Positions 26,693 to 38,780 of a stretch of 64,000 nucleotides of DNA are shown here, one piece after another. Under the pieces are notes generated by a model. The model was not told the origin of the DNA, ran no database searches, and was given only the letters and a program-made list of their open reading frames with translations. Position numbers and translations under genes: made by a program. Origin of the DNA: Balanoglossus misakiensis. Taxonomy: Eukaryota > Hemichordata. Every line of letters starts with the position of its first letter. The first letter of the stretch is position 1. The DNA lies in the NCBI GenBank assembly GCA_040954595.2, contig CM082581.2:2170001-2234000 (forward strand). Reading direction: 5' to 3'.

Positions 26693-26911
26693 TTGAAAGT
26701 GGTGTCTTAGTTGTTGATTTGTTGATTGTATATTGGATGGCTGTGCTTGCACTGCTTGTTGTTGTTGTTGGGCTATCTTTGTAATTGCTTTTGTTGTTGT
26801 CTTTGTGTTATGAGTTGATTTTGTCGTGCATGTTGATCTTGCTGATTCTTCAATTCAAGTTCTTATTTTCTGTGCCATCTCTAGATTCTCCTGCAGTGCT
26901 TGAATATTCCT
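26693..26911 (-). CDS. Glutamine-rich coiled-coil exon with two frame shifts
   Basis: The minus-strand exon is bounded by an acceptor (GATCTTTTAG) at 26,912 and a donor (CAA|GTAAGT) at 26,692. It begins RNIQALQENLEMAQK, a heptad-like coiled coil. The natural continuation, ELELKNQQDQHARQNQLI and a Gln-rich stretch, lies one base out of frame. After about 70 bases the frame returns for AQQQQAVQAQPSN to the donor. The total length (219 bp) is a multiple of three and the two shifts cancel. Read straight through, there is a single TGA. Either the exon has decayed or the sequence has two small errors. The product is not identified; it is likely upstream of the Q-rich terminal exon. Confidence 0.45.
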
Positions 26912-27171
26912 CTAAAAGATCAAACAAAGAAAAGTGTAAACAGTCAATCATTGTCATGTGTCAATCTACCAACAGGTAACTGACTACAGGAGCTTCAGCC
27001 AATTTTCACTTGGGAGATTATTGAAATCAATTTAAAGCTCAGTAACTCCAACTTCGGGTTATTTTCTCAATATTTTTTTGGGGTATCAACTGTGGTTTCT
27101 TGTCCCACTTATCATGGAATTAATCATATTCAAATATTTGAAGGGATTAAAAAGTACATACTGTAAAACAC

Positions 27172-27515
27172 TTTAGTGCCTTTCACACGTGCCATCAACG
27201 CCGCCCCAGCAGCGGCCCTAGGGCGGCGTTAATTTGTAAGTGCCACGTGTGAAAAGGTGAGAGCGGCTTTTTTGGGGACGGTGTTGAGGGGTGGGACCTG
27301 GGTCGGGGCGCTGCACTAAACAGCGACTCAAATCACGTGTGAACATTGTGACCTTTAGTCACACTGCTGTGGACGCGCGTAGAGGGCGATGACCCTGTCC
27401 CTTTTATACACATGTGCATGCAAAAGTATTTGAGTCACTGATAAGAAATGTTTACCAAATTTTATAATCCCAAAAAGGGCGCCCTAACAATGGCACGTGT
27501 GCAAGCGGCTTTAAT
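27172..27515. mobile_element. Foldback element with CACACGTGCCAT arms
   Basis: TTTCACACGTGCCAT at the left (about 27,180) is answered by ATGGCACGTGTGCAAG at the right (about 27,495-27,510). GGCGGCGTT and AACGCCGCC words sit inside the left arm, and a second CACGTGTGAA lies near 27,244. It has no coding frame and is GC-richer than its surroundings. It is probably a non-autonomous DNA element; its boundaries are approximate. Confidence 0.45.
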
Positions 27516-27809
27516 TTTTCGCGAGCAATACATTTTCGCCAAATACGCAAGTGCCAAAATAGTGTAAAAATAAAGTGTCACGTAAATTTTTTTGAAGATA
27601 ACGATGCAGTGAATGAAATAAGTGAACGTGAAAATATATACTCGCGAAACAGTGGCCGCTCTCGATATAAGATCTGGAGTGCTGAGCAGTCTCTAACTAT
27701 GTGTACTGATTGGTTGCAATAGAATACATATCAATAAGCAGGCCTTCTCCGCCCGTCAAATAGTGTTTACCCATCGTACAAATTGCCAAAATGAAGATAT
27801 ATCCCAATA

Positions 27810-27985
27810 CAGTAAAACTCCAATTATCCGAACTGACAGGGGGACATTGATTTTGTTCGGATATGCAGACAGTTCGGTTATTCGGATAGCGATCCTATAC
27901 AAAAGAACTGTTTGGGGGACATGACAGCAGTTTGGATAACCAAACAGTTCGGATAATTGGAGTTCGGATAATTGGAGTTTTACTG
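27810..27985. mobile_element. Tigger/pogo-type MITE (176 bp)
   Basis: Starts CAGTAAAACTCCAATTATCC and ends with its inverse GGATAATTGGAGTTTTACTG. TA lies on each side (27,808-27,809 and 27,986-27,987), matching TA-target mariner/pogo elements, whose ends have the form CAGTAAAACC..ATCCGAA. There is an extra tandem copy of TTCGGATAATTGGAG in the right arm. It is non-coding. Confidence 0.85.
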
Positions 27986-30900
27986 TATAGGTAATTTAAT
28001 GGCCTGGAAGGAACATTTTTAGTCAAAAAATAGTGCCATGCATGCAACAAGCAGGTGTGTAAAGTGTGTCACCCACCAAGCTCAAGGACGCATGAAATAA
28101 CAAAATAATAACAAAACCAAACAGATTACAGGTAATATTACATATTAAGTGACACGACTTGACAATAGCCAAGTCAGGTACAAAGTGCAGAAGTTTTAAT
28201 GGAGGGTTCCCATACTGATTTTATGTTCTGTGCATACATCTGTAAGTGTTGCATCAACTGAATTTTGCATCAGCAGAATTGTTGGCATGGTATATTGTAA
28301 GAAGTAAAACAGACACTTTATTTCTTTCAGGGTATTTCAACAGGACTTTGTTATATGACATCACATTTTTAAGTGTTTGATTACCATACTACATAAGGTT
28401 GAATGTATTTTGCAAACCTGATCAGTGAACACAGTGGGGTAAACCTCCATAGCTGCCAAAACGCACATTTTTTCATGAGTTTTCCTTTAAACTTGAATTG
28501 ATGCATATAAATAGGCTTATCAAAATTGATTGTGACGGTACTTTGCAATTCGAAAGTCAGCTGGATTAAAACGGTTCTACCGTTTTTATAGGGGTCCAGT
28601 TGACCTCCATGGTGAGTAAACAAGTATTGTGGTCATGATAGTTCCAGCAGTGCAAATGTTGTGTACACTTCATGATATTAAATATGTTGCTCGGTTGACA
28701 TAAAGGATTTATCCTTTGACAACCATGCTGCCTTTCAGATGGCCAGCCCAAGATAATAGTGGTGAATTTAAAATAGCTGCGAGAACTCCAAACATTTTCA
28801 TACAAGTAATCCGTTTCCGGTTGACGACAAATTCATGCACATACAAGGTATGTCGCTTACAGGCATATAAGTTGAAACTTTAGGGATAATTATCATTTTT
28901 TTTCAAACTTTACTAGTATTAGTCCATGCAGATGTAGGCACTGAACTGTATACAAGTATTTTTAACCCTAAATATGAGTGCATTTGCAAGTTTTAACCAG
29001 ATAAATAATAAAGCTTTGCCATAAAGAAATATGGCTGCCACCGTGGGAAATGCAAGAAACAATGAAAATGTTGCATTTCTGACTATTGAACTTCATAAAC
29101 AAAACATGATCTCCTCCACTAGAACTCATGCAAGTAAATGTACACCGCTGAGACATTAGATTTTCATTTTTCATTGCAAAATTGCACTTTTTAAAAAATA
29201 CAGGAATTTTAGATTTTCTTTCATTTTTGGCCTGTTTTGTCATACATAAGTGTTGATCTTGATATATTATGAAATGTCATTTAATAGACATAATTAAAAT
29301 CATATATAAGATTATTTAAAGCTTAATTTAAATGAATATTTCCTTTTTATGAAAAACTGACAATCTCGAGCAGGCAAACACTGAGACTGATTACAGTATG
29401 TAGAGGATGGGGGCGCAAATTGCATCTGCATAAAGCAAGAAGAATGCTTCAACATAACTGACACATCTGTTTAAACAGCCAATAAATGGAAGGGGATACT
29501 GCTCCCCCCCCCCCCTCTCTGAAGTCATATTACTTGATCAAGTTTCCGAAACTCTGAGTATACGAGTCAAAATGACAATTTGTGCTTAACGTTTGTTTTG
29601 GATCAGCATTTTTCTGGTATTGGAGATGGTTTCAATCACAGCCACTGGACAAAACTGGCCATGTTAATGTTTCCACAAAATCAACAGTCGATTCAAACTG
29701 AGAAAATTTGGTCACTGGGAAAAATGTTAGTGATGTCAAAATGTTATGTTTTAGCACCTATTATCGGACTGAATGAGCGTGCTGCGTTTCATGCATTTAT
29801 GATGGTTGTCTGCAAAGACCATTGGAGCATGTTTGCCAACAGGACTGTGGTCGAATCTATACTGGTACGTGTTTGTGTAAATTGCCTATATAACAGTTGA
29901 CCAGCAGGGGTAGACACCCTTTGGACAGGAATTTGAATTTTAAAGGCACACAAGCTGCAAATTTTGGGATAGTTATAATAATTTTATCAAACAATTGAAA
30001 AGAAAATAAATGTTTGCGTGTTGGTTGTTTACCATAACTAAAATTTTTGACATTTTCCTACGCGCTAAACAAAACTCTTTTTTTGTCCTTATCAGTAGCA
30101 GTGTGGCACCATTTCCTAGATAGACAGAAGCTCACCTCGTTGATAGCATTTGGGTGTATAACATTTCTCTGTTGTTGCTGGCTTATCTGTCAATAAGATA
30201 GGTTACATTTATCTTTAAGGGATTCATAAGTGACTTTGACATAAGACATCTTAACCCTATGACCTTTCATACAATGAGCAGTTGCCAAATTAACTTTCTC
30301 TCTGAACATTAATGTGACCAATCCGGACCGGGCACTGTTCCATTCTACTACGCAAAACAACTCATCGCAAAAAAACCCAGGAAGGGAAATGCTGACAAAA
30401 TCTACACCTATCAGTAAATTTCAGACATCAAATCTTGTAACTGCATTTATACAATTTATTTGAATAATGCCTTTGTGGTTATCTGATGTCAATTATTTAA
30501 TTGAAGAGTTGTTGTGTTGGAGTTAACTTGTGTGAATTGCTTGCCTTTCATTCTGACAGTCAATTATATCTTGAGGAAGCAGCTCCCACTTCTAGATTGA
30601 AAATATGAATTATTTAAAATACATGTATATATATTTCTTTTCAATGTACAACACTATATCACAAGTCATCTTTTCACAAGAGGTGGGCCAAACCATACAG
30701 GAAACTGTGAACAATCATTCAATGCTTTGATATTTGGACTGACAACACCACTCTTTGGCACAATATTCAATTTCAAACATTTTTGAATACTGTAAACGCA
30801 TTGAATATCGCATGTATTAAATGTTGCTATTTTGCAATTGGGGCCAGTGAGTGAGCATTTAAATATAAGAATGCAAGGTTCTCAAAAAAAATAAAAGTCA

Positions 30901-32590
30901 CTGTTTGTTCCTTTGATTTGTGTATCATTTGATAAACTGCAGCCATACACATTCATTGACGAGAAGTGTCAAAACATCCACAGGTCTATTCATTGAATGT
31001 GAGGTGCAAAGCTAGAAATGGAGATGTTACTAGTAGTGTAATACAAAGACAGCAAATAGCAGCCGGACTTGTTTCCTACAAAAAAATCCAGCCATGTCAT
31101 GTTGCTGGAAAGTCTTTGTACTTCAATAACAATACAGTCCAATTATGAAAGGGAAAGCTATGGATATGTCCTGTTTTAAACATTTGTTTGTACTATTTTG
31201 ATATTCGCCATGTTAATATCACCACAAGCTAATATCCAAACTACACACAACTGCAAGTTCACTGGCCTCAAGTCACTTGTGGATGTTGACACTAATACCC
31301 ATTAAAACTTCCTATCTGGGAACATGTAAATGCACACTACAGGAAAACAAACCAATAATTCAGAACACTATTGTGACGGTCACAGAACTTGTGAATTTAT
31401 TACAAAAGCAGTCATCCTGAAAATTGAAATACACAACCTGACGACCATCACTGATTTTAGTCAGCTACCATCACTGAATGAAGAACTCAAACAAAAAATT
31501 GCTTAATACGCTGTTAAAAATAACAATGCAACAAAAAACACAAATGATCGACTCCAGTCATATATGTACATCAAGCAACATCAACTGAAAGGCTACAGGC
31601 AGTATCGTCAATACACAGGTTGTTGTTGCTATGCTCAAGGCGTCAATGAATTGGTGGTCACATTTCATTGAACAATGAATGGGCAAGTGCTCACTCACTT
31701 CTTCAGTGAATTTCACTGTTTGTTTATCTTATCATAAAAACTTGGGCACCACAGTCCTTTGGATAAAAATATTCATGTGTGGTGATTTAAAATCAGTGTT
31801 GCAAGAAACAGAATTAATCACAGGATTAATGGCTTCTGATTGAAAAATACTAAATGCTTAATATGCCATATGCCGCACACAGAGTGATCACATTAGTCAA
31901 TTGGACCGCTGTTCCGAAGGACTAAAATGATTGCAATGTTTTAATATTATATTTATTTTACAAAACCCTTACATCTGAGCTTTACTTTAAAGTACTTCCA
32001 TTTACAAGTAGTACAAGTACACATCAGTTAACATTGACAGCTAGGCATGACGTCATAGATGTAGGACTTCAAAACTGACATTCTGAACAGTGGGGGCGCT
32101 CTATCATAGTGGGTTTTAATGAACATGTGTATTTAATTTCATGAATCAGATATATCAATGAAAACTGTGTGTTTTAACATACGCTTATTGTTTATGCATT
32201 TGCAGTATCTAGTCATATTACAGTAATACACCAGACATGTTCTTAACTCAATCAATGTGTGTGTGTAAGTTCAATTTCTGACCACACTCAGATTACCCAA
32301 GTCCATGTGACCAACTCTACTGCAAGTATACAGACTTGAACTCCGGAAAACTAGTCACCTACAATACTTGAACTGGAGCCACATCCAAAACTTGACTTTG
32401 AGATATTTTATCAAATCAGTGCTCCTTTTAGAATTAGAACTCCCATGCAATTTTTGTGACAGAAGAAATAAAGAGATTCCCAGAAAGAACCTCCCAGTTC
32501 CCTTTTTAGAGGTCCAACCTTACCATAGAAAACAACGGGTTTGGACTGTACCATGGTGGTGAAATGGTTAAGCCAGAGCATGTATCAAAA
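27986..32590. other. No gene supported in 4.6 kb of AT-rich sequence
   Basis: Many short frames, none with a domain or a splice pattern I trust. A poly-C run lies near 29,500-29,515. This could be intron of a minus-strand gene, given the exons on either side, but that is inference. Confidence 0.35.
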
Positions 32591-32591
32591 T

Positions 32592-33800
32592 ACAGTAAAA
32601 CCTGTCTCAACCAAAACCTGTCTATTACAAGGACATTGTTCAAACTCCTAGGTTCACTTTTGTTAAATCGCAACACCTGGTCCAGAGCAGTGCAAACATT
32701 GGCTAATCAAGCCAGCAAGGTGTTGTCTCTACTCTCAGTTGCCAGGTGGAAACTAGGGTATATGCCATTTGAATGTCACTTCAAGGTGTTTGATGCCATG
32801 ATCTTACTCATTCTTTGTTATGGATCGGAGACTTGAGTTTTATGACATCATAGAAAAAGTGCAAAGAACATGGTGCAGAATTTTTCTAGGTGTGCCAAGG
32901 AGCACTACCAATGAAGCTGTTATTGGAGAATGTGGGCGGTTGCCAGTGTATGTTCACACAATGTTGTATTCGTTACTGGGTGAAACTTATAGAGATGCCA
33001 CAGGAAAGACTCCCTAGGCAAGCATATTTAATGCTACATACGTAATCTTGACTGTTTAGGCCGTCACACTTGGGCAACATCGGTGAAACACATTTTATTT
33101 TCGCCTGGATTTCTCAGGAAAGAGGCGATAAGCGTTTGTTCCTTTCAGCATTTGAGACAAGAATTTCAGATATTTTGAAGCAACAATGGAAATCACACTG
33201 TCCGTCCAAAACCAAACTCCGTACATACACACATTTTAAATAATTGTTACAGCCTGAAAAGTAGTTAATGTCAACTGTACACGTAATGTCAAAGACATTT
33301 TTGCATGTTTTCGCTGTTCTGCCCTTCCTCTTGCAATAGAGGAGGGAAGAGATCAGAATGTGGACGTTTCAGAGAGACACTGTAGGCTATGCTCTGGTGC
33401 ACAAATAGAAGACGAGTATCACTTTTTACTTGTTTGCCCCTTATATGACAGTCTTAGAAAACAATATATTGGTTACACTAAAATTCCCCACATTCAAATG
33501 TTTGTTAATATCAGGAGCGCATCAGAATCCTCAAGTATTTATGTTTACAATGCCTTTAAACTTAGAGAAAATGTGTTAAAAAACTTAATCTGCTAAGTTC
33601 CTCACTTTGTATCCCGAGTACGTACTTCCACACAAGTGCTGCTTGATGTTGTCATTTATATTATTTGAGTACATGTATTATTTATTTCATTTTCGTACAA
33701 TTTTCTGATTACCTTTATGCCCTCTTACCTATGGGCTGGAGGCCTTGACAATCAATTAACGTGCACTGTTGTGCACCTGAACAATGAACAACAAATCAAT
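32592..33800 (+). pseudogene. Decayed non-LTR retrotransposon (LINE) 3' fragment
   Basis: A truncated Tigger-type end (CAGTAAAACCTGTCT, 32,592) precedes a plus-strand reverse-transcriptase tail. In order: LANQASKVLSLLSV with FDAMILLILCYGSET (about 32,700-32,835), then in another frame IEKVQRTWCRIFLGVPRST with GECGRLPVYV (about 32,850-32,960), then RNLDCLGRHTWATSVK (about 33,043-33,090), then CRLCSGAQIEDEYHFLLVCP (33,384-33,440), a Cys/His knuckle typical of the C-terminus of such reverse transcriptases. Several frame changes and stops separate these blocks, so the copy is dead. The likely 3' end is near 33,800 with ACAATGAACAACAAATC. The clade (L2, CR1 or similar) cannot be fixed by eye. Confidence 0.75.
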
Positions 33801-34230
33801 CACACATTCTCACTGAATCGAAAGCTGTATATGACACAAGCGCTGATTCAGATTGGATGACAAAGCTAAATGTTATCCTATGATACAGAAACTACAACGT
33901 GCCAGATGACAGTTCAAGAGTCATTTATTTAATGTTTTAAAACGAATTTGGCTAATTTGTGGCCGTGTGAGAAATATAATCTCACACACCAAGGACCTGG
34001 GATCATATTTCTCACACTCGTCAGGGATATTTTGTCCCACACTCGACTGCAGCTTGTTTGGGACAGAAAATCCTCAACACATGTGAGAAATATGATCCCA
34101 AGTCCTTGGGAGTGTGAGATTCTATTAGTCTTACAACCTTAGGACCTGGTAAAAGATTTCTCAGACGAGTTGGGGATATTTTTAGCTCGTGTTAGACAAG
34201 CCAAAATATCCCTGATGAGTGTAAGAAATT
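33801..34230. mobile_element. Foldback element family CTCACACTCCCAAGGACCTG, copy 1
   Basis: AATCTCACACACCAAGGACC near 33,979 is inverted at GGTCCTTGGGAGTGTGAGATT-like sequence near 34,100-34,122. TTGTCCCACACTCG and ATTTCTCACACTCG words recur in both arms. The left flank (33,801-33,968) matches, in reverse complement, the flank of the copy at 50,690-51,045, so the repeat is longer than the hairpin itself. A degraded extra copy follows to about 34,230. Confidence 0.6.
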
Positions 34231-34305
34231 GCGTTAAGTACACGGTGGTCCCATTCACGGATAATACAAGAAAAAAGTCTACACCGGAGTACATATACAG
34301 ACAGA

Positions 34306-34330
34306 CACACACACACACACACACACACAT
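34306..34330. repeat. (AC)n microsatellite
   Basis: Simple CA repeat of about 12 units. Confidence 0.9.
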
Positions 34331-34646
34331 CAAGAGATCAACAGGCAAACATTGGCTGACCCATAAGCTGCCAATGGCACGTGTACTGTACACACACCAA
34401 ATAGAACAGCTGGTCTCTTTAACAGTTAGCCAGTTATGTAAACATGCAGTTACCAATCACTGTTATTATTAACAAATTGCATCCAAGTCCAGACCCAGGC
34501 TTGAATACAATGTTTACACATAACAACATTGCTTACCCATCGAGCTGAACAAGAAATGATGGTTGATAACCAGAAAAATACTAAATAAAAATTCAAAAGT
34601 TACAGATACTGGACCTTTCGTTGTCCACATATTGTGCTGGTCTTAC

Positions 34647-34754
34647 CTGTACACTCTCCATTGACCAATCAATATCCCACAGAACAAGTGCAATAAAAAG
34701 AGCCTGCTGTATTCACACACTGGCGTTCACAAAGATCTGCTCTCTTATTGACAT
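34647..34754 (-). pseudogene. EGF-like exon with an in-frame stop
   Basis: The minus-strand exon runs between an acceptor (TTTGATTTCAG) at 34,755 and a donor (ACAG|GTAAGA) at 34,646. It is 108 bp, phase 1-1, as is usual for EGF modules. It reads DVNKRADLCERQCVNTAGSF, then YCTCSVGY, a TGA, then LVNGECT. The C-x3-C, GSFYCxC and GY..xxNGEC pattern is that of a calcium-binding-type EGF domain. The first cysteine is missing (KR where EC is usual). The stop sits where Arg (CGA) would fit, one CpG transition away. It may be a dying exon, a skipped exon, or a polymorphism. Confidence 0.6.
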
Positions 34755-34960
34755 CTGAAATCAAAGATAGTTTATTATTTTTAATTTTATTATTATTTAT
34801 TTCCTGACAAACGTAATACACATTCATCTTAGTGCATTTTCTACTGAAAATAATAAAATTGGAAAACAAGTGAAAGCTTAAAGAGCATATCTTGCCTTTT
34901 TAAATCTTATCAGAAGGTTAAAAAATGATTGAAAGAAATCTAATATTTACCAAAAGTGAC

Positions 34961-35139
34961 AATATTTTTCGGGTATCGATTTCTATAATATTTGTTTTGT
35001 TCTCATAAAATAGACCAGCTTTAGCGATGCTCACAGGTGTCATACGGTGTTTTCGTGCTTTTCTGTGTAATACCACAATGGGAAAAAGAGGTGGTTGCCG
35101 TGGTTGCAGCAACACATTACCTAGACGGAAGTCACCCAT
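34961..35139 (-). other. Possible first coding exon, weak
   Basis: A minus-strand ATG at 35,139 opens about 59 codons (MGDFRLGNVLLQPRQPPLF..) ending at a GTAAAT donor-like site. Just upstream (35,200-35,240) is a CGG-rich stretch. There is no recognisable domain. Position and composition alone suggest a possible first exon or promoter. Confidence 0.2.
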
Positions 35140-36267
35140 GTGAATTCCCCGAAAACCAATGAAAGTCTATGCCACGATCATCGATATTGTACGGTGGATA
35201 TGAAGCCATCCGGCGGCGGCGGCCGTAACTGTCAATGCATGACCGTTGAACGATAATCGGCCAGGTTTGAATCACGAGAAGACAATCCACACCCTTACAG
35301 GAAAATAGAAGCCTGTCAGTAGGAGAGGTCGACCAGTGATCAATATTCAATTCAGAGCACAACTGATCGTTTATACCCGATATTGGTGTTCATTCAGTGT
35401 TCCAGCGACCGCGATTACACAGTAGAAGGTGAACTGGCAGGAGGCGTAAACACAATTTTGCGCTGGCCGACATCATGTCGAGATTGCTTATAATTATTCA
35501 CTCTTTCGTCTGGCTACCCGGTACCCAGGGACCGCAAACTTCGATAATTAAGGTTGACAGCAATCAATGTGAAAACTTGAACGTTCAAAATATTACTGTT
35601 ACTATTTCACATTTTTTTCAGTCATACCTTTGTATGGCTTCGGCTGAATGGTCGCCATCTTTCTTTTCTAATTTCTTTGTTTACAAGTTTTACGTAGCAC
35701 TATGTCCGACTCATCGGTTCCAAAACACACTGTACAAATTTTGAAACAAAATGTGTTGAATAAATTTTGCCGCGTGTGAGTGAAAACCGTTTCCAAACTT
35801 GGATATTCGTGTGTATCAATGAAAATGTTTCATGCTTTGTGAGCGTGAGTGGGTCGGCCCGGCATGATCGCCTGTTGCTGTTGGTTGTATGGTTTCATTT
35901 TGTTATAATGCAGTATGAAGCATGTGAAGGAACTTTCATGATTACAGCGACAAGTCATAAATGTTTCTGTTTGTCATCACCAAAAAGGCATATAGCTTAC
36001 ATGTAATTCAGAAGACAGAATTTTAGTGCTGGCATGGTACATATACATCGCGGCGCGATATGTGTCATCGCTGCTGACTGCGTGTACACGCATCGGCGCT
36101 GATGGAGTTCCCTTGTAATAACACGCGCGTATTTTGTCTGTTGAGGCAGTGATCGAAAATCGCCAAAAGACCACGATATATCAGTTGTTAATAAGTTGAC
36201 ATTGTCCAAGATAAGTAGATTGAGACCCAACACTCTAGTCCTAAACCTCTGGGCAATATTCCACGGT
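35140..36267. other. No gene supported; short CGG-rich patch
   Basis: Contains CCGGCGGCGGCGGCCG near 35,209-35,224, and otherwise mixed sequence with short frames only. Confidence 0.3.
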
Positions 36268-37070
36268 TTAAGATGGGTCCCCCGGATCTTTTTGCCCGTT
36301 GCTATGGGCCTTTGCAGGACATTACACCCCGATTTGGACTAAGCCGTTTTCAGAGTCTAACAAGGGGCTGGTAACTAGTTGAAAATCTGCACGATTGTGA
36401 GCGCGCGCCCCCTGACGCCATTGATATGCAAATTAGCTAGGTCAAATTTCAAAAGCCTAAGGCTTTTTATTCCGTGACCTCAAAAACGAACTTGATACGT
36501 ATTCATTAGTTGCTTGAACCAGGGAAGATCGTGACGGATTTTGTTTTCGAATATTATCGTTGTATCCTACGATTTCAGCATACCCGTACCACAGCGGAAA
36601 AAGTCATCGATTTTAGGTGTTTTTGGACGCACTCTTCCACCGGTATCGCTTCTTAGCACGACGAAAACCGAAAAAACGATCCGTCACACTGTGAGGAAGT
36701 GCGTTCTCAACAAGCAGATCAAATTTGACTGGCGTACGTGGCCTATGAAAAAAGCCTTAGGGATTTTCGTGAACGGTACAAAATCTCTGTGTACAAAACA
36801 TTGGATTTTTAGCGTTCGATCCAGTTACTGTGGTCACAGGACGCGCATGCTATCGCTGACCGCTGCTTTACCGTATTAGCGTGGCGGCCTATGGCCGGGC
36901 GGTAGCTGCCGTAAACATACTCGGACAGGGGGTGTGCACACAATCGTGTGTATTTTTAACTAGTTACAAGCCCCTTGTCGGACGTTCATAACGGTTTCGA
37001 TCAAAATTGAGTGTAGTGTCCTATAAAGGCCCATAGAAACGAGCAAAAAGATACGGGGGACCCATCTTAA
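36268..37070. mobile_element. Non-autonomous TIR element, ends TTAAGATGGGTCCCCCG
   Basis: The left arm begins TTAAGATGGGTCCCCCG with ATCTTTTTGC, and continues through ATGGGCCTTTGCAGGACA and GACAAGGGGCT-like words to GTAACTAGTTGAAAAT. The right arm repeats these inverted, ending CGGGGGACCCATCTTAA. The arms are about 140 bp and roughly 80% alike. One open frame of 112 codons inside has no domain. The target duplication is unclear because the ends themselves are TTA/TAA. The superfamily is unknown. Confidence 0.7.
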
Positions 37071-38145
37071 TCGAGGCAGCAATCATTGTATGTGTAAGGT
37101 GCCTATACACATCCGCTGCCATTGCATGTTGTGTACTGCTTGCAATGCGTAGCCGTAGCCTAACCGGGCCGAGTAGTGTTATTTTTTTCATAATCGCATC
37201 TCCCCTAAATGAAAAGGTATATATGTACATTTATTTTGAATGGAACGGGGGATCCAGAGGCTGACCCAGCAAAGCTGTTTAGATCACAGACATGTATGAT
37301 TGCAATTCAACCACTGCAATGTACAGTCTTGCAAACGTAAATGGGTTCCTCTTGTGACGTCACAGAAATGGGCGTGGCCCAAACAGAAGTTTTTTCTCAG
37401 GCCCTGAACATTTTTAAATTTAACATTTATTTATCCATATGAAATAAGTAAAAGGACACCAGCATTTAACACACAAGCCCAATTATTATTTATCCTCAAA
37501 GTGTGTTTCGAGCTAAGATATGCTCTTTAAAGGATAAAAAAATTACACTTAAAAACCCCAAAGAAACCAAAACAGTTCTGAAAGACATTCCTTTTAAACC
37601 AAAAAAAGCAATGGAATGAAATTGTGCAGAATAAAAAGACGAGTTTTTAAACCCCTTTTAAAACTGTCTATAGATCCAGCATTGCGGATAGAAGGTGAGG
37701 TTGATGACACATATTCGTAACCACATATTAATTGATCAGTTGATTGTTTTTACACCAAAGTCCAAATATCCATGGCAATCTCTTTCTAGGAATTTTAACA
37801 CTCTCTATCATTCTCATTTTAACAAAATCCCCTGAAACTCGTGTACCCTGTCAGCAAAACTTTGTCTGATTTTTAAAACAACAGATTACTTTTTCACCCT
37901 TGCAAACAAATTTTCAATGCTAAGTTTTCACATTTGTTAATTTGTTTATATTATGCATAATTATAATTGGAAAATTTCTGAGATACAATTTCAACAAACA
38001 TGTGTTCAGTACGAGTGTGCGGTTGATTTCAAATTTTAAAATGTGTGCAATGGACAGACAGGATGCATGTTTTATTGTAACCATAGCAATATACAATCCC
38101 CAAACAGTGTAGCCACAGAAGAGATCAATATCCACAGTTACATAC
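37071..38145. other. No gene seen
   Basis: AT-rich sequence with no supported frame. It would be intron if the EGF exons on either side belong to one minus-strand gene. Confidence 0.35.
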
Positions 38146-38268
38146 CTGCACATGCATGGCCATCCTCCAGCACATTGAAGCCTTGTCTGCAAGCGCAGCA
38201 ATAACTACCATGGGTATTCTGACAATAGTGTTGACACGCATTTCCACAACTGTGACATTTATTCATAT
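38146..38268 (-). CDS. EGF-like domain exon of a host gene
   Basis: The minus-strand exon of 123 bp runs between an acceptor (CTTACCCTCCAG) at 38,269 and a donor (GCAG|GTATGT) at 38,145. It is phase 1-1, as for most EGF modules. It encodes about 41 residues: DMNKCHSCGNACQHYCQNTH, then GSYCCACRQGFNVLEDGHAC. All six EGF cysteines can be placed, with C4-x-C5 as CAC plus an additional Cys, and the GF..LEDGHAC ending is canonical. Extracellular or membrane proteins with EGF arrays are expected. The neighbouring EGF exon at 34,647-34,754 is on the same strand and in the same phase, so the two probably belong to one gene. Its other exons are not visible here. The CACTA-like transposon begins only 300 bp upstream and may lie in its intron. 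Confidence 0.75.
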
Positions 38269-38567
38269 CTGGAGGGTAAGAAGAAATTCGAAATAATTTA
38301 CAAGCATTACATTATTCAAGATAAGCCTACTCTTAACAACTGGAATCTCACACCAAAGACAACTGGGCTCAGATTATAACAAGATGGGGATAATTTTTCT
38401 CAATTTCATCATTTGAGACAACATATCCCCAAACTTATGTAGTGTCGACGTAACATTATAACATAGTTATATCACTGTCAGGCATTTGTGTCCTACAGTC
38501 AAGGGGTTTTAGACACCTGCAGTCATTTTGATGGCGTTGGTTTGAATCCCACCAGTGCCAGAAGTGT

Positions 38568-38780
38568 CCCTTACGAAAAAGGTTCTATAGAACTCTATAG
38601 ACCTCTATAGAAACGTGTAGAATTCAATAGAAAATCAATAGAAATTTATTTTCTATAGAATTCTACAGGTGACTTCTATTAATTTTCAACAGAAAATCAA
38701 TAGAATATTATTTTCTATAGAATTATACAGATGATTTCCATTAAACTAGCCGTCAATAGATTTTCTATTGAAAATATTAC
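38568..38780. repeat. Left terminal and sub-terminal repeats of the CACTA-like element
   Basis: Begins CCCTTACGAAAAAGG, then about fifteen CTATAGAA, CTATAGAC, TCAATAGA and TTCTATTG words in both directions. These are the candidate transposase or accessory-protein binding sites. The mirror set is at 49,270-49,418. Confidence 0.75.

Noticed and set aside
28381-29243. Minus-strand frames of 79-91 codons at 28.4-29.2 kb as exons
   Set aside because: Composition is random-like, with no splice borders in phase and no domain.
38500-38567. tRNA-like B box (GGTTTGAATCCCACC) before the CACTA-like end
   Set aside because: No matching A box or cloverleaf could be drawn upstream. It is at most a worn tRNA-derived SINE trace.
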